A stretch of DNA of 64,000 nt from contig NC_066850.1 in NCBI RefSeq assembly GCF_001640805.2, positions 15,024,046 to 15,088,045 of the forward strand, given 5' to 3'. The position numbers were made by a program, and so were the translations under genes. Shown one piece after another: positions 43,922 to 57,521 of this stretch. Positions within the stretch are counted from its first letter, which is position 1; each line of letters opens with the position of its first letter. The DNA is from Lates calcarifer. Its lineage: Eukaryota > Chordata > Actinopteri > Centropomidae. The notes beneath the pieces are model-generated. The model worked only from the letters and a program-made list of their open reading frames with translations, had not been told where the DNA came from and did not search any database.

Positions 43922-44838
43922 ATTTGTTGGTACTTCTGTTATGTTTGCTAATTTTGCCAGCATCTATGAGTCTGTGGTGCCTGCAAGGTTTTAAAGTGTG
44001 AATGAGTAAAAGAAGGGCTTGAGTTAAAATAAATCTGTAAACATAAAACTGTCTCTGCAGAGTTCATATGGGTGTAATTTTGCTTTCATGTCTGACACGG
44101 CACAGATTCCCATGTTTCTGGTTCTGTTGAAGTGGCCTGCACAAATATTCAACTTCTCATTTTCACTACTCATGTTATTGTTGCATATTGTCAACAGCAA
44201 CTTAAAAGCAGGAATAGAAACCGTATCCAGCACAGAGGATATGCTGTAACACCCAACTACCCCCTCTGCTACAGAGCTGTGGTGAGCCAGAGGAATTGTG
44301 TTAGAAACGGTTCCTCTCATATGACTGTGTTTATTTTAATAGTTGAAAAACTTTTCTGCAAATGTTACAAATCAAGACCAGCAGCCTTTTAATAATAATT
44401 GTGTGTACATAAAATAAGACTTGTTTGCATTAATGAGTTTGATGTTGTGATTGGTTATGGTCAGAGAGTAGATGTTAATAAAGAACTCCCACTCTGCCAC
44501 TGTTTCCAAAATCCACAATTTTCACTTTAAGACCTATGTCACGTTTTCAGTGTAGTGGAGTTAGATATAAATGGCATGCCATTTAAAAAGATACTAAAAA
44601 CTAAGTTATAAACGGAGCAAGAGGCTGTTAGCAAACGTCTAGTTTGTTCAATTTTATTTAGTTGTTGCTGGTCAGTGAGTCATCTTCAGCCACATTAACG
44701 ATCTTGGAGATGGTTTAGGGAGGGCACGGGGCGGTATCGCGGGACAGAGGGTGCAATTCTCGCGGAAGCATCGCATCGCTGTTAGAGCGGCAGGGAAAGA
44801 AGGCTCCTCTGTGAGAAGATCTCTCAGTTCAGTCAAGC

Positions 44839-44901
44839 ATGTCGCTTTCGCGTTTGCAGGGACATCTACCCAAACACAAGAGACTGCGAGGCTACCAGTG
44901 A
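44839..44901 (+). other. Possible upstream ORF before tm7sf3
   Basis: An ATG at 44839 opens 20 codons and stops with TGA at 44899-44901, 56 bp before the tm7sf3 start and out of frame with it. It counts only if transcription begins upstream of 44839, which the CpG-containing sequence at 44690-44830 makes plausible. Confidence 0.4.
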
Positions 44902-44957
44902 CTTTACTTCCAGGCAGACTGAAGGGTTTTGTCGTCAAACAGACCAAGCAGAGGAAA

Positions 44958-47900
44958 ATGTCTCGGTGGATACGGTCCCCGCTGCTGCTGCTGCTGCTCC
45001 TACTTCTCTCGATGTGTGAAGTTCATGCTCAAGGGGAAAGTGAGTTACAAGATCAGGCAATTTTATTTGCTTTTCAGAGTTCTAACTTTATTTGTCTTTA
45101 AAACGCATAACTGGGGTCTTATAGTGGGTAACTGTTTAGGAAAGGAAGGTTAAAGTTCGCTTTTGGATTCCTAGATACTGTGCTCTGCATGTAAATCACT
45201 GAAGTGTCACTCGCCTTATTGTTGTGTTAATATTTTAGATTCTCACGAACAGACTCTGCGTCAGATGTTTATTTAAATGTACTGTCAGTCCCATACCTAA
45301 ATTATACTGAAGTGAACTAATCATGAGGTTTGAGAGGTTTTAACATCACATATATTCGTGTAATGAGATTTCTGAAAGAAAAAAATACAACCTGGAAAAT
45401 GTTTACTCCTGTAATAATTATAAAGGGATATTAGTATGATAGCACAGTTTATAGATTATATTCAGTCAGTGTCCAATTTACGCTAATGTATTACAAGAGT
45501 AGCATTACATAAAAGGTGTGATTTATCTGGTGAAAGTCAAACAGTAAAAGTTCATTTAACACAATCTAAATTTTGAATCATATGAGGGAAAACAAATGGT
45601 AGGTGTTGTCAGAGAGTGTGATAGTGAAAGAAAGCAGATGGCTGATGGGTAAAACGAAGATAAACAGGTAATAGTTATATAGTTTGACATCATGTGGAAA
45701 GTTCTGGATCACAGCTTTAGTAACCAATGATCTATGCCAGTGTTAATTATTCAGAGTTTGATCATGAGTTTCCACTCCTAATTTTCTCCTTGTCAGGGTG
45801 GAAAAGCTTCTGAAACAGCACTGAGAACATCACGGGACACTACACTCAAAAACTGAAATGAAATAAAAATTCATTTAGTGTAAAAACTTCTGGAGGACAC
45901 TGACTGGTCGATCTAGTTAATGTTTGGCCAATGTGAGACTATTTGGGGTGTAATGATTCTGAAACTGAGACCAAAGCTGCAATAAAAACATCCATAACAA
46001 TACAACAGGACAGGACGTAGGTAGGTAGCAGGTCAATCCTGAGCTGGAGTCTGACCTGCAAACACTGTGTATGGATAAGGCAGCACTTGTGACCAACAAC
46101 AAATCTAGTGCATTAGTACATTAGCTGTAATACATTACATTCTTGCTCTTTGTATGAGAGACAAACATGCAGTATGTCTCAAATACAGAAGGCCATACAT
46201 ATGATCCAGGCTCTGTGCTTTACACATTGCTAATGAAGACAACAAATGCTGAATCAATCAGAGTGATCAGCAAGAGATAAACAGTGAGGAAAGTTCATTC
46301 TGACAGTGATAATATGAGTTCATGAATAGGACACTGATCAGGGTATGGACTAAATGATATATGCTTGTGGGAAAATTTTGCTGTTAAAGTTGCAGTCATT
46401 GTGAAACTTTTTCCCCCATGAATTGCAAAGTATACTATTGACAAATGTTTTAGAATGACACCGTTGATTTAATTATCATTGTAGAACTACTTGCCATAGA
46501 TTTCTTAAATCTATTGGTCAAGCTCCATATGCTTGCCAGATCAAATGGTTGGTTAATTGTGTAATCATTTGAAGTGGTTATGGTATTACACAGCAGATCA
46601 AGTATCAGAGCATCTCTGCACATTTCACTTAAACAGACAGCTAATTATTACTTAAGAGTTAATTCATCCATAGTTAAGGAATCATTTATATAAAAATATA
46701 GAACAAATGGAAAAAAAAAATCAGTGTTGACGTAAGCAGATGATCAGGGGAAGATATGCTTTACTGTTACTGGCCTGTCCAAAGGTCCTCGGATAAAAGC
46801 TGAAGATGGTATTTGATGGCATGTAGGACTGACAAATTATTTTACTACAGTTGTCATAAACTTTAATACATATACAGGTTCTGAAGTGCTTTAGACTTTT
46901 AAATGAACAGCTGATATGTTACTAAAAGCTTAACCCTGGTCTTTGAAATCTGTGCAATATTGAGCAAGAGTGCTGTACCCCGTCTCTTGCTGAAATTTAA
47001 TCCATTGTCCACGTCTAAGTACATTGACCAAAAAAAAGCCCAGCTGGTTTACATTTCAGCAGATGTTCACACTTGCCAGATACACTGTTGCTCAAAACTG
47101 CACAGATTCCAAAGAAAAAAAAGGCCCACATCCAAAAATATCTAAGTTATTCTTTAAAGTCCAGTGGCTTTACAGGCCAGAAATTATTATTACAGCATAA
47201 TCAACCATAACTCTGATAACTGCATGTTTAAATGGATGTTTACACATCAAAGCATCTTTCAGTATTTTAAATTAGAACCCAATCCGTCAACACAGAGAGT
47301 TTTATTCAGAAAGTTATTCAGCCTTTTTATGTAAGATTCCTCTGATGTGCTGCTGAACTGGTTTTACGTTGCCTACTTGGCTTAGCACCAACTGTCAGAG
47401 CTGCTGTTTGTGATGTGACAGAATTTCCTGTGCACATTTGCCTTGTCACATTCAGCTGCTGTTGTTCTCCACAGTAACACACTGAAACATGAAAACAAAC
47501 TTAATCTCTTTAACTAATTATTACGTGTGTCGACAGGCTGAGAAATGGCTGGCTTGTGAAATTGGAGTGATCATGTGAGAGAGAGAGAGAGAAAAACAAT
47601 GACAAGGAAAAAACACATCACATCACATCTTTTTATCCAGCTGCTCTGCCTTATGTCCAGAATCATCTTAAATGATTGAATGTTTGAATGACAATCTCAA
47701 AGATTTCCACTGAAGAGCTTTAACCTCACCTTCAAGAGCTTTTAGCATGCTAGCAGGAATGTATGTATGAACTTTCTTGCCTGTAACATTATATACAGCC
47801 TAGGGTATATGGTGACAGTGTAGCGGAGTGATTTACTGTATATTTCACACACTGCAATCAATCCACTACAGTACAGCCATATGATTTATAGAAATAAATG

Positions 47901-50900
47901 GGACTCTCCCCTCTCTGTCGCAGACCGGGTGATCTTCCTGCCGGGAACGTTCCAGAATGTGAGCGTCTCCCACAATGAGACGGTGCAGGCCATAGTGTCC
48001 AGAATCCCCCCGGAGGTCGCTTTCGTTACCCTGCAGTTTCACACGCAGCACCGCAACGCCACTCTCTCCTACACCAGGGTGAGAAAGTGCTGATTTACCT
48101 CTAACAGTTTCACAGCAGTAAACACTTGGTAAAAACCAGTAACAGGCATGGATGTGGTGAACCTGATGTGGGTATGAATATTCCTCTCAACCTTTTCTGA
48201 TTTGACTGCCGCAGTAAGACTTGTAACAGACAGCTGGCAGACAATTTTTTTCATTATCTGCAGAGTATCTGGACTGACTGTCACTATAATATTATGTTAA
48301 TCTAAAGGAGAAATATCATAAAATCACTGTTGAGTAGCTGCTATGGAATGTATCTTACTATAGGACATGAATGAGAAAGTTGGATAAAGTTAATCTAACT
48401 AGCTGCTGGTTGTAGCTTCATATTTATTGTACAGACATTCAGAGTCTTTAAAGGTGCTATATGTAAGTTTTTGCTATCACCACATTGCCAAAGTTAGCAT
48501 TACCAGCTGTTTACTTACCAGTCTAGAAGAAACATTGTGAGTTCAGTATCAAACTTCATTCCTTTCCTTGCTAACCTGCTAACCCCAGCCAGCCCATCTT
48601 GTCACTTTCTGATAGCATTTAATCATGTTTTATGCAGTCTGGCTGAGTAATATAGCACATTTTCAGCTACCTTCATGAATATATTTGCTATAAACAATAA
48701 AAAAAAATGTATGTACACATCACTGGATTAAATAGGCCATTTAATGAACTTATTTAAGATGAAGGACTGATTGTTTCTCCCCAGACTAGTTAAATATTTG
48801 TTTGTCTGGGGGATGGTGGATTGCTGCAATGAACTAAAAGTTTACAGATCTGTTGAACTGTGATAAGGCTGATGATATCAGTAGCCAAGATGGCATCTTA
48901 TCTTTGTTAACTGGCATGTGCTGGCATGTTCTTTATGGGTTACGGGTGGCACTGAGCATGACATTTTGCTGTAAGTGCGATGACGTTCACTGATGTTAAG
49001 AGTTTAAGATGTTTAATTTTCTGTTAAATGAGAAAATCAAATGTATAATACATTTCTTCAGTATTTCCACATCCTTAATTGAGTGATTCTATTTGGTCAC
49101 GTGAAACAGTAATAAACTGTGAAACTGAAAGTATGCTTCATAGTGTATGAGCAGGGAGTCTGATTAATGAATGAGGCTTTGTTAGCAAGGTCGTCTGACC
49201 CTCTGAGAGAAGTGGCAGTCAGCTGATGTACAGTGCACTGGTCATGAGCAGCAGATAGGGTGGCCCCTGAGGGAAAACCTCCTGGCCACGGTCCCAGAAG
49301 TCTCAGGGGACAGCTCTGTCTGGGTTCAAGTCACCCAGATGGGCATGTAGCCTAATTTAGTTTAGCTCTATTTGTCCTGGAAACAGAAGAAAACAAGAGA
49401 AAAGAAAACAAATTTGTGTGATTGATGACTTTCTCTGTGGTAGAAAATGTCTCTTCCCCGAAAAAGAAGAGCCTGTGATGCAAACGAATGTCACATCCTG
49501 ACATGGAGCTGATCATTTGCACCAAAGTGTCCAAATCTAAAAAGAAAATTCACTGTGAACTCGAGGTGTTTTTTCCTTTTTTTCAGAGATAGAGGTTAAT
49601 AAAGAGTGAGCATGCACTATGCACTTTAGTTTCCTTTATATTGTTATCTCTCTAAGTAATTTCCTTTTTCCTTTTATTTTTGTCACTCTTGCTCACAGAA
49701 AGGGTTAAACCACAAGAACCGTTATTTATTTTATCAGCCATTGTGGTTATTGCAGCCCAAGCTGACTGTCCATTTCTTCTTCTGGTTATTTTAACAAACC
49801 AGTGAAATGTTTAAAATAGAATGTGGAAAGTTCTGGCTGCTACTGAGCTGCTAACTCCACACACCTATGATTATAATGGTCTGAAGTTGCATGTATCAGT
49901 GCGGCATATTAGATAGATTCAGTGGAAACCACAACAAATGGAGTGTCACTACCCACTCCAGCTTTCTCTGAACACTGAAGACTAGTGTTATACAGTGGAG
50001 TTATTGTAGAGCAGTAGGACTGAGAGTCATAGTATGTGGGTACAGTGCTTCGATGCTGACAGGCTCGTCGCACAACCAGTAAGTCAGCATTTTGTTTACT
50101 TGAAAATACACAGCATCTAAATACGTGCCCTGAAAATGATATCTTGCCATATGCTGTCTGTCACAGTATCACCATTCTGACTTTGATATCAAATCTAAGT
50201 GTAATGTCTTCGCAGTTCAGAGTAACAATAGCTCCATGGTACATAATATACTTCCATGGAAAACAAAATACACAGTGAGTATTAATACCCCAACAGATGC
50301 TCGATTGTAGTGAGCAAGCGCACAAGATTAAATTAAAAAAAAAAAAATCCTTATTAGAGTCGTCTGTTAATCTGTGGTGATACAGGTTTGCCAGATTTTA
50401 TTGTCTGATTTTATAAGCATTTTTATATTTTTTCATGCAGGCCACAGTGACTTTGTTATCTTTTTCTCTGGTAACATGCTCCTGTTTTTGTGAAATAACT
50501 TGCTCATGTGAACTGGGAGATTACCACTTCAGGATGTGGTGTGCTGTGACACATTTATATTTTTGACTCATTGTGCTGTCCAGAAGGCACTCTTATTTTC
50601 TCGCTATCTCACTAGTTATTATGATCATACTTTATACGGTATGTGTTCTTGCATATTATTTGTGAATCTGCTGACCGTTTGATACGTCTGTGTGGTTCAG
50701 ATGCCGGGCCTGGGTCTCTCTCTGACAGCAGTGGACTCTGGCCTCCTGTCAGCTCTCCAGCCGGGCCAAACGACCCTCTCGCTGTTCCTGTCTTCTCCTG
50801 ACGGTGACACGGTGGCAGGCACCGGGGTCATCCTCCCATTTTCCAGCACTGGTACGTCATGAACACTCCTCTGGACGTTAAAAAAAACGTCAGCGTGCTT

Positions 50901-53900
50901 CCCCTCTGATATGTTCGATTCAGACTGCATGAGAAGTTAGAAACAAGGAAGTTGCACCCTTCTGCATAGACCTGATATTTTTGACATGAAAACTGAAGTG
51001 TCAGCTCTGAGTTGATTGTGATTTTGACTTGAGGAAACTCATGCAGATGATGAGTGAGCTGAAGCACTGATTGTTGATGGTTACTCACATCCTTACTACA
51101 AGTCATCCTGACAGGGAAGGGTTCCTCTTAGCCTTTTTTTGTTTTGTTTTGTTTGATTTGTCTTAGCCCAATGAGCCCAATGAAATTTCTGCTGATAAAT
51201 ATGTCTGTTCTCTGTGTTTCAGACCCAGTCCCTGGAGCTTGCAACATGGAGTTCAACCTTGAAATCGACCCAAATGTCTACATTCGCTACAACCTCTACG
51301 AGACCACCATCCGCTTTGCACCAGCAAATTTAGGATATGAGAGGTAACGCACCAGACTGAGTGGCATCATCTGCCCAACTTCCTGTTCAGCCTGTTCAGC
51401 CAGAGGCAGCGATAACTCTGTACACACATGACATCTGCCAAGACCTGTTGTCAAACCGCCACACACTGATCTCATGCTCTCTCTCAAACAGACACACACA
51501 CAGCCTCCCCTCCTCCTCCCCTACTGTGGCTGATAGTACTCACTTCATTTTCTCAAGAATGTCTGTGTCGTAGAGCTATCCTGGGTCAGACAAACAGAGG
51601 CCTCCTTCACTTGTTAAATAATTTACTGTTGTGTCATTACCTGCCAAGACTCCAGTCAGCTTTTGTTTATCACAATTAACTTTTGAGGAAGAGAGGGTTT
51701 CAGCATGTTTTGCTTTTAGCTTTCACTTCTTTATCTCAGTTGTTGTTGTAATTTCGGTGCACAGAGTAGAGAGATGTTTCCAGAGAGATGGCGTGCCTGA
51801 CTTGTTTCACTCATGAATATCAGGTGAGGAGTCCACTTGATGGCCACACCTAATATACATCCAAGCCTGAGCTGTGTTACTGTGTTTAGTTACAAACTAA
51901 AACTATGATTTGGATATACACAGTATTAACATGGAGTAAAGATACATGTGCATATAGCTACTATACAAAAAGTACAACAACATATCTTCAGTATATCTCT
52001 CTTTTGAAATGATAAACTACATGTCCCAACCACAGATCACTTGAATGAAAATTGCACACCCAGCACGTCAGACAAAAGTGCTGTAGTTTACGGGTTTCGT
52101 TTGCGTATTCACTGCACATGCTCAGTGCTGTTTTTCCTGCTGGCTCTGCCCACACGTTTGGTTGATAAACGTTACATCGTGATGAAAAAAATGTTCCCAG
52201 GCTCTGGGAAAGTTTTACAAATATATAACCAGAATAATGTCTTGTCTGTGCATTAAAAAATAACTGTTGTCATGCTGCATAAGTTAAGAGCTCTGCTCAT
52301 TATATTCATATCATTGCATTAGCAAAATCTATACATCACACACTGCATATACAGTCAGTTAGCAGTTTGTTGGGTACACCCAGCTAAAGCTAATGCAGCT
52401 TCACCTATGGTATTAGGCTGCATTAGTGTATTCTAAATGTGCAGATGACTGCAGAGGAAACAGACAGAGCGTCACTCCTGACAAACTGTGTCAATACCAG
52501 ATATAATCAGTGATATTGATCAGCTACATGTGATCATGAAGAGACTCTGTACATCGCTCCATCATAAGTCACACTGACATTTGTTGGCAAGTGTCTTGTA
52601 TCATTTCCTGTTAGTACAAAGCAGTCAAATAAATTCACATTTATCTGCTGCCATGTTTATGCAGTAGATGCATGTGTGAAAACGGATGTACTCAATACAT
52701 CTCATTCACATAAGATCTCTAGCACGGGTAAAGCTGTGGGTGTCAGCATTTACACACTTACACACACAATGCACCAATAAACCACTGAATGACAAAGAAT
52801 GACATTACATCAGAACCAAAAGATGTTAGGTTTCAGTTTTAGTATCCTCACACTCCACACTCACACCTTGTGGTGTCAGTTAAATGACAAACATGTATAT
52901 CATATAAAGTTTCCATGCAGACACTGATACAGACACTTGTTTACCAAAGCCAGGGGGGTTTCTGGTCTGAGATGAACTCTGGTCAGGAGAAGAGTCGTGA
53001 ACCATTGTCTCTAAAAACATTTTCTCAATAAGTTAAGGGCACATGAAAAAGATACTGACTTTTTCACTCACTGTAAATCACACTCACAAAAACACAGAGG
53101 TTTGAACTGTCGCTACTGTCCCTGCTCTCCACCAGGGGTGCAGTTCCTCCAGTCTGCGACGCATCGACTGGGAGCAACACCCGCTGGCGACTGCAGTACG
53201 ACGTCTACCGGTACTTCCTGCCTGAGAACGACCTATCAGAGCGCAGCCTGTTCAGTGGCATTCAGACCGTGGCTGATGTCCAGGGCATGATGGAGAACGG
53301 CAAACGCGTAAGCACCACGAACATCTCAGCTCTGCTTTAATAATGAGAACAAATAACAGACACATACATAAATGTCTCTCCCGCAGGTCATGACGTTGTT
53401 ATCGTCAGACCTGAGCACGGCCGTGTTCAACTCCATCCCCGGGCAGGGCGTCATCTACTCAGTCATCGTCAGAGACCCGCTGCTGAACACCTCGGCCTCC
53501 TACGTCCCCGTCCACACCTACGCCTGCAGCTTCACCTCCACTCTGGACAGCTGTCAGACACTGGGTGAGCTCCTGTGTGATTCCCCTGTTACTGTTTGAT
53601 TGCTGCAGTGCTGGATGTAATCTTATATGTGTTAGATTTATTACACACTGCATACTGTATCTTACAAATTGCATGTTGGGGCTGGGTGACATGGACAAAA
53701 ATGTAATCATGATAAAAGATTTCTTATCGATTGCTATCAATAACTATAATAATTCAATTTGACAAATCATTATTTCTCTCACGTTTAAAGGCAGATTTTT
53801 GTGATATAATTGTGATAAAAATATTTTTATTGTGATAATTATAGTTATTGTATCTTCAAGTCAGTATTTCTGAGTCATGTGATCTTCAGGTTTAAAATAC

Positions 53901-56900
53901 TGAATGTAATGTACAATGTTTGTAATGTTTGTGTCAAAATGAATTCTCTTACAGGAAGCTTGTTCCAGAGGTAAAGTGACAGCAGATAATAATTTCTATT
54001 ATTCTTTAATTTTCAGGAAAGATATCTACAAAAGTTTTTTTCACCATCACTGGCTTGGCGGGCCTGTTTGTCTGCTTCTTTGGGCATCGATTCTTCAAAT
54101 GTGGTGAGTAGTTTGACATTTCTTTATATGATTTTAGAATTGTGTTATCATCATCTATATTTTAATGTTATTAATATGCCACTGCATAGGAACTCGTGTA
54201 TACAGAATACGTTTAGTCATTTTTAGAATTTAACTTTAAATCTAAATTACTATGTGAACCAGAGTGAACTGAAATCTTTGTGATTTTAGCTGAAGCCTGT
54301 TTCATCATGTTCACTAATTCTGAAGGCAGCAGTGGAAACTGCAGAGGAAGGCTCTGAAATCACTGCAAACAAGAAGCTGATGTCTTCACCCAGTTCATTT
54401 TCCTGAACCTGATTCACAAAACATTCTGTAAAGATAATTAAATGAGTTCCACACACTGGTTCTTACTGGTTTGACTAAAACCCTCCTCAGTGACAGTTCA
54501 CTTTACGGTCACCAGAGTAGATTAATGAGGTCAGAGGTCAGGTCAGGTTTGTACATCTTAATTTCCTCCTAGAAACTGACGCAAACAGAAGCAAAGCAGT
54601 GGCATGGTGTTGACACAGACCAACAAACGTGACGGACGCCTGTACTCAATCCCATATTTCTTTTTATGCATTTAAAAAATGAACATTAACATGAGAAGCT
54701 CGGTTTATGAGGCTCCAGCAGCTGCTCGCCTCTCATGTGGTGATGCATGTGACGCAGAAATGTATTTGTTCCAAACTCAAACCCATGACTGTGCTCTGCC
54801 TCCGCTGCCAGTTAGCTGAGATAAATGTGAAAATACCAGAGTTAGAGGGTGTGATAACAGTATGTCTCCCTCTGAAGAACAGTCTTTATCCTGGAGCGTG
54901 TGGTTTCATCTGGTTCCAGCAGCTGAATTTTCAGGAGCATCAGTGATGTTTGTGTAGAGTGCAGTCTACATGTGAAATACTATGATATTTAAAGTTACTG
55001 AATTTTCTTTTTCCTCTCTGTTCCTCTCTTTCTCTTCTGTTTCTCTCGGTTTCACAGAGTTGTTCTGCATGGGATTTAGCTTTACAGCGTTTTTCTTCTT
55101 TGTGCTGATCACAAGGACCACAGAGCTGAACTATGACAGTGAGTTTTTTTCCATTTCCATCGTTTACCTGTTTATTCTGACACGTCATACGATTTAAGAA
55201 CAACCAGTAGTATCAGAAATACACTGCTACATTTCATCCCAAATAAACTGACTGGTCTGTTTCTCCTCCCCGCGCACAGTCTGTCTGACCCTGTCGGCAG
55301 TGATCGGCGTGGTGGGCGGGGTCCTCCTGGTGATGAGCTGGTGGCGTTTCGGGTCAGTCATGGCCTGCGTCGTCGTGGTGGGCCTGATGCTCGGCTTCCT
55401 CATCGCCTCCACCGTCCTCTTCACTCCTCTTGGTACGAAAAAAAGTGTCAGGGTCCCCAAAGCCCTGTGAAAAAAAAAGTCAGTCATGGTCCAAATGTTT
55501 ACGTGCTGGTACATTGTGTGTGTTCCATCTTTCTCCAGGCGACATCGACGTGTTCAGACGCTCAGATGTTGTTTTCTGGGTGACGTTCTGCTGCATCATG
55601 ATCATAGTTCCACTCTTCTTCGTGCGATGGCCCAGAGAGGTAACAGATTCAACACTGACACCACAGCATGTGTGGGATTTTAGTTCTTCAATTTGGTGCC
55701 ATCCAGTGGTAGAATTAAGAATGCCACTGTGCAGCAAAGTAAAGACAGTATTAGCACAGAAAAGCTGTACTTAACAGTTTAGCTGCAGAATGAATATAGT
55801 AACTTGAGCTGATTTGGCCCAAAACAGGCACATTGGTATGTTTAAAGGACAAGTTCAACATTTTGGGAAAACATATAGTACATGTCTTATCCATGTTTCA
55901 GTTTTAAGTCAATGCCACTCTCATGTCTATATGTTAAAGGGTAACTCTGGTGTTTTTTTAATCCTGGCCTTATTTGTTTTTGGGTATAAATCATTGATAG
56001 GGACAAATATCTCTGGAACTGGTGCAGTATTGAGCAGCAGCTGTTGACAGTTGCAGGGTAAACTAAGGGTCAACGTCCACTAAAGTGATTGTTTTTGTCA
56101 CTGACTGACAACATTACCTTAACAGACCTTTTTATTAAATAGTAAGATCCTGTTTTGTTTAAACAGAAACATTGTTGTATATTGCTACAAGACTCCATTG
56201 ACAATAACAGTTTTTTTAATTGAACTGAACACAGGAGCTGCTGGAGTACTGTTTGTGTTATTGTGAGGTACTTTCATTTCTGTAAAGGGTCTGAATACTT
56301 CCTCCACCTCTGAAAGTCACACAGTAACACAAACAGACTCATGACTGAGGCAGTGATATTCCAGTAACTAACTCCTGTGGTAAAATGACATGGGGAAACA
56401 GCTAGCCTCGCTCCGTGTAAAGGTAACACAATTGGCCTGCTGGGGCTTCTAAAGCTCACTAATTAACATATTACATCTGAAGTTTACACAAACAGGAATG
56501 AAAAAACATTAAGCTGTGGTTTTATAGGTAGTTGCCTGCAGTGACTTTTTCTTCTTTCACTGGTTCACTGGGTGCCTGGCACTTTTACAGTGACGACAAG
56601 TCATCCAGCATCCAGCCAAGATATAGGCACGGTGCGTACTGTAGCTCCAGGGACAAGCACAAACTGCTAATTGATTCCTGATTATACCTTTTTTTACTCA
56701 GGGAGTCACTTTCACTTTCTATGTTCCAGAAATGCCCTGATCACAAAATGAGACAGGAGAGTAGTGTTGATTTTTCTCATGAAACTCTCCTGTCAAACTC
56801 TTCCTTTAATAAGATAAAATTCACTAGATTTTTGTAAGTTTTGCAGCAGTGCTCCAGTGATTCATTGTGAAAAATACAACTGCAGACATGAACAGAAAAC

Positions 56901-57521
56901 TCTTATTTTGAAGTATGTTCTTTTTGTCGTCCGTACTGCTGCAGTTGTTGTGTTTCAGCAGCGATCAGCTAAACACTGACTCTAAATTTGAACTGTTTCC
57001 TGTTTCTCAGGGTAACATCACCACATGTGGCATTGTCGGTGCTTACGCTGTGATTCTGGGTGTCAACGCCTACATTTACACCAGCCTCTCCTACATCACG
57101 CTGAACATCCTCAAACGCTTCCTCAACAACAACTTCAATGCAATGTTCACTGACGTGCCGTTCCAAACCATTGGTGAGTTCACAACTGAAATCAAAACTG
57201 AAATATTTAAGTCACATTATTGGACAATTTTAGTAATTTGTCTCTTTCTTCCTCTTCTTTCAAACAGACTACATCATGATCACAGTGTGGGTGGTGCTCG
57301 GCGTCTGCGGCATCGTCCTGCAGCTCTACCGCGAGCGCTCGCGGCCGTTCTTCCCGCCCAGCCCGTACCTCATGTGGCTGCAGGAACGCGAGCGCCGCAA
57401 GACCAACGTCCTGGACCCGAGCCACCACTTCCCCTCGCTGCCCAACCGCTTCCTGGCCCGCGTGCAGCAGCTCACCAGGCGCATGGAGCCGGCTGGAGAA
57501 CACACGCCTCTGCTCCTGTGA
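44958..57521 (+). CDS. tm7sf3: tm7sf3, transmembrane 7 superfamily member 3, complete
   Basis: Seven-pass membrane protein linked to protein-homeostasis stress responses; molecular activity unclear (family knowledge). Twelve coding exons: 44958-45039, 47924-48078, 50701-50851, 51223-51343, 53136-53307, 53387-53564, 54017-54103, 55058-55138, 55280-55432, 55539-55639, 57011-57173, 57268-57521. All phases agree, giving 565 residues (human about 570). Seen: a signal peptide with a nine-leucine core; an ectodomain with Asn-X-Ser/Thr sites; the conserved ETTIRFAPANLGYER and PGQGVIYSVIV blocks; then hydrophobic helices in exon 7, exon 8, exon 9 (two), exon 10, exon 11 and exon 12. The end is AGEHTPLLL, like the human AGERTPLLL. 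The start at 44958 was chosen because it directly precedes the signal peptide. Confidence 0.96.
45040..47923 (+). other. tm7sf3 intron 1
   Basis: No coding exon seen. Contains a short GA run near 47578-47592; otherwise unremarkable AT-rich sequence. Confidence 0.6.
48448..48660. mobile_element. Truncated copy of the TTAAAGG miniature element family
   Basis: Begins TTAAAGGTGCTATATGTAAG and continues with agaaacattgtgagttcag and other blocks that match the reverse complement of the element at 19263-19685. The far terminus is not found. It lies in a tm7sf3 intron. Confidence 0.65.
48661..50700 (+). other. tm7sf3 intron 2, remainder
   Basis: No coding exon seen and no clear element; ordinary intron sequence. 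Confidence 0.5.
52350..52500. repeat. Probable fish DNA-transposon remnant (CAGTCAGTTAGCAGTTTGTT type)
   Basis: Contains cagtcagttagcagtttgtt followed by gggtacacc.agctaaagctaatgcag, text I recall as widespread in teleost genomes. It lies in the tm7sf3 intron 51344-53135. The right boundary is uncertain. Confidence 0.5.
53682..53870. repeat. Fish interspersed repeat (GGGCTGGGTGACATGGACAA type)
   Basis: The start ggggctgggtgacatggac is followed by an AT-rich body with repeated tgtgataat motifs. This resembles the common GGGCTGGGCGATATGGAC repeat of fish (memory). It lies in a tm7sf3 intron. Confidence 0.5.
55640..57010 (+). other. tm7sf3 intron 10 with TTAAAGG-type element starts
   Basis: No coding exon. 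TTAAAGGACAAGTTCAACAT starts at 55842 and TTAAAGGGTAACTCTGG at 55934; both resemble ends of fish miniature elements. Their right ends are unclear, with one candidate TTAA at 56119-56122. Confidence 0.45.

Noticed and set aside
43714..44001. Protein with FLSFFLSFFLS repeats
   Set aside because: It is a translation of the (TTTC)n microsatellite in the fgfr1op2 3'UTR.
44751..44957. In-frame N-terminal extension of tm7sf3 upstream of 44958
   Set aside because: The frame is open but position 44751 is GTG, not ATG. The extension has no hydrophobic start, and the signal peptide begins right after the ATG at 44958.
54982..55197. Separate small Phe-rich protein on the plus strand
   Set aside because: It is the tm7sf3 exon at 55058-55138 read with its flanking introns.
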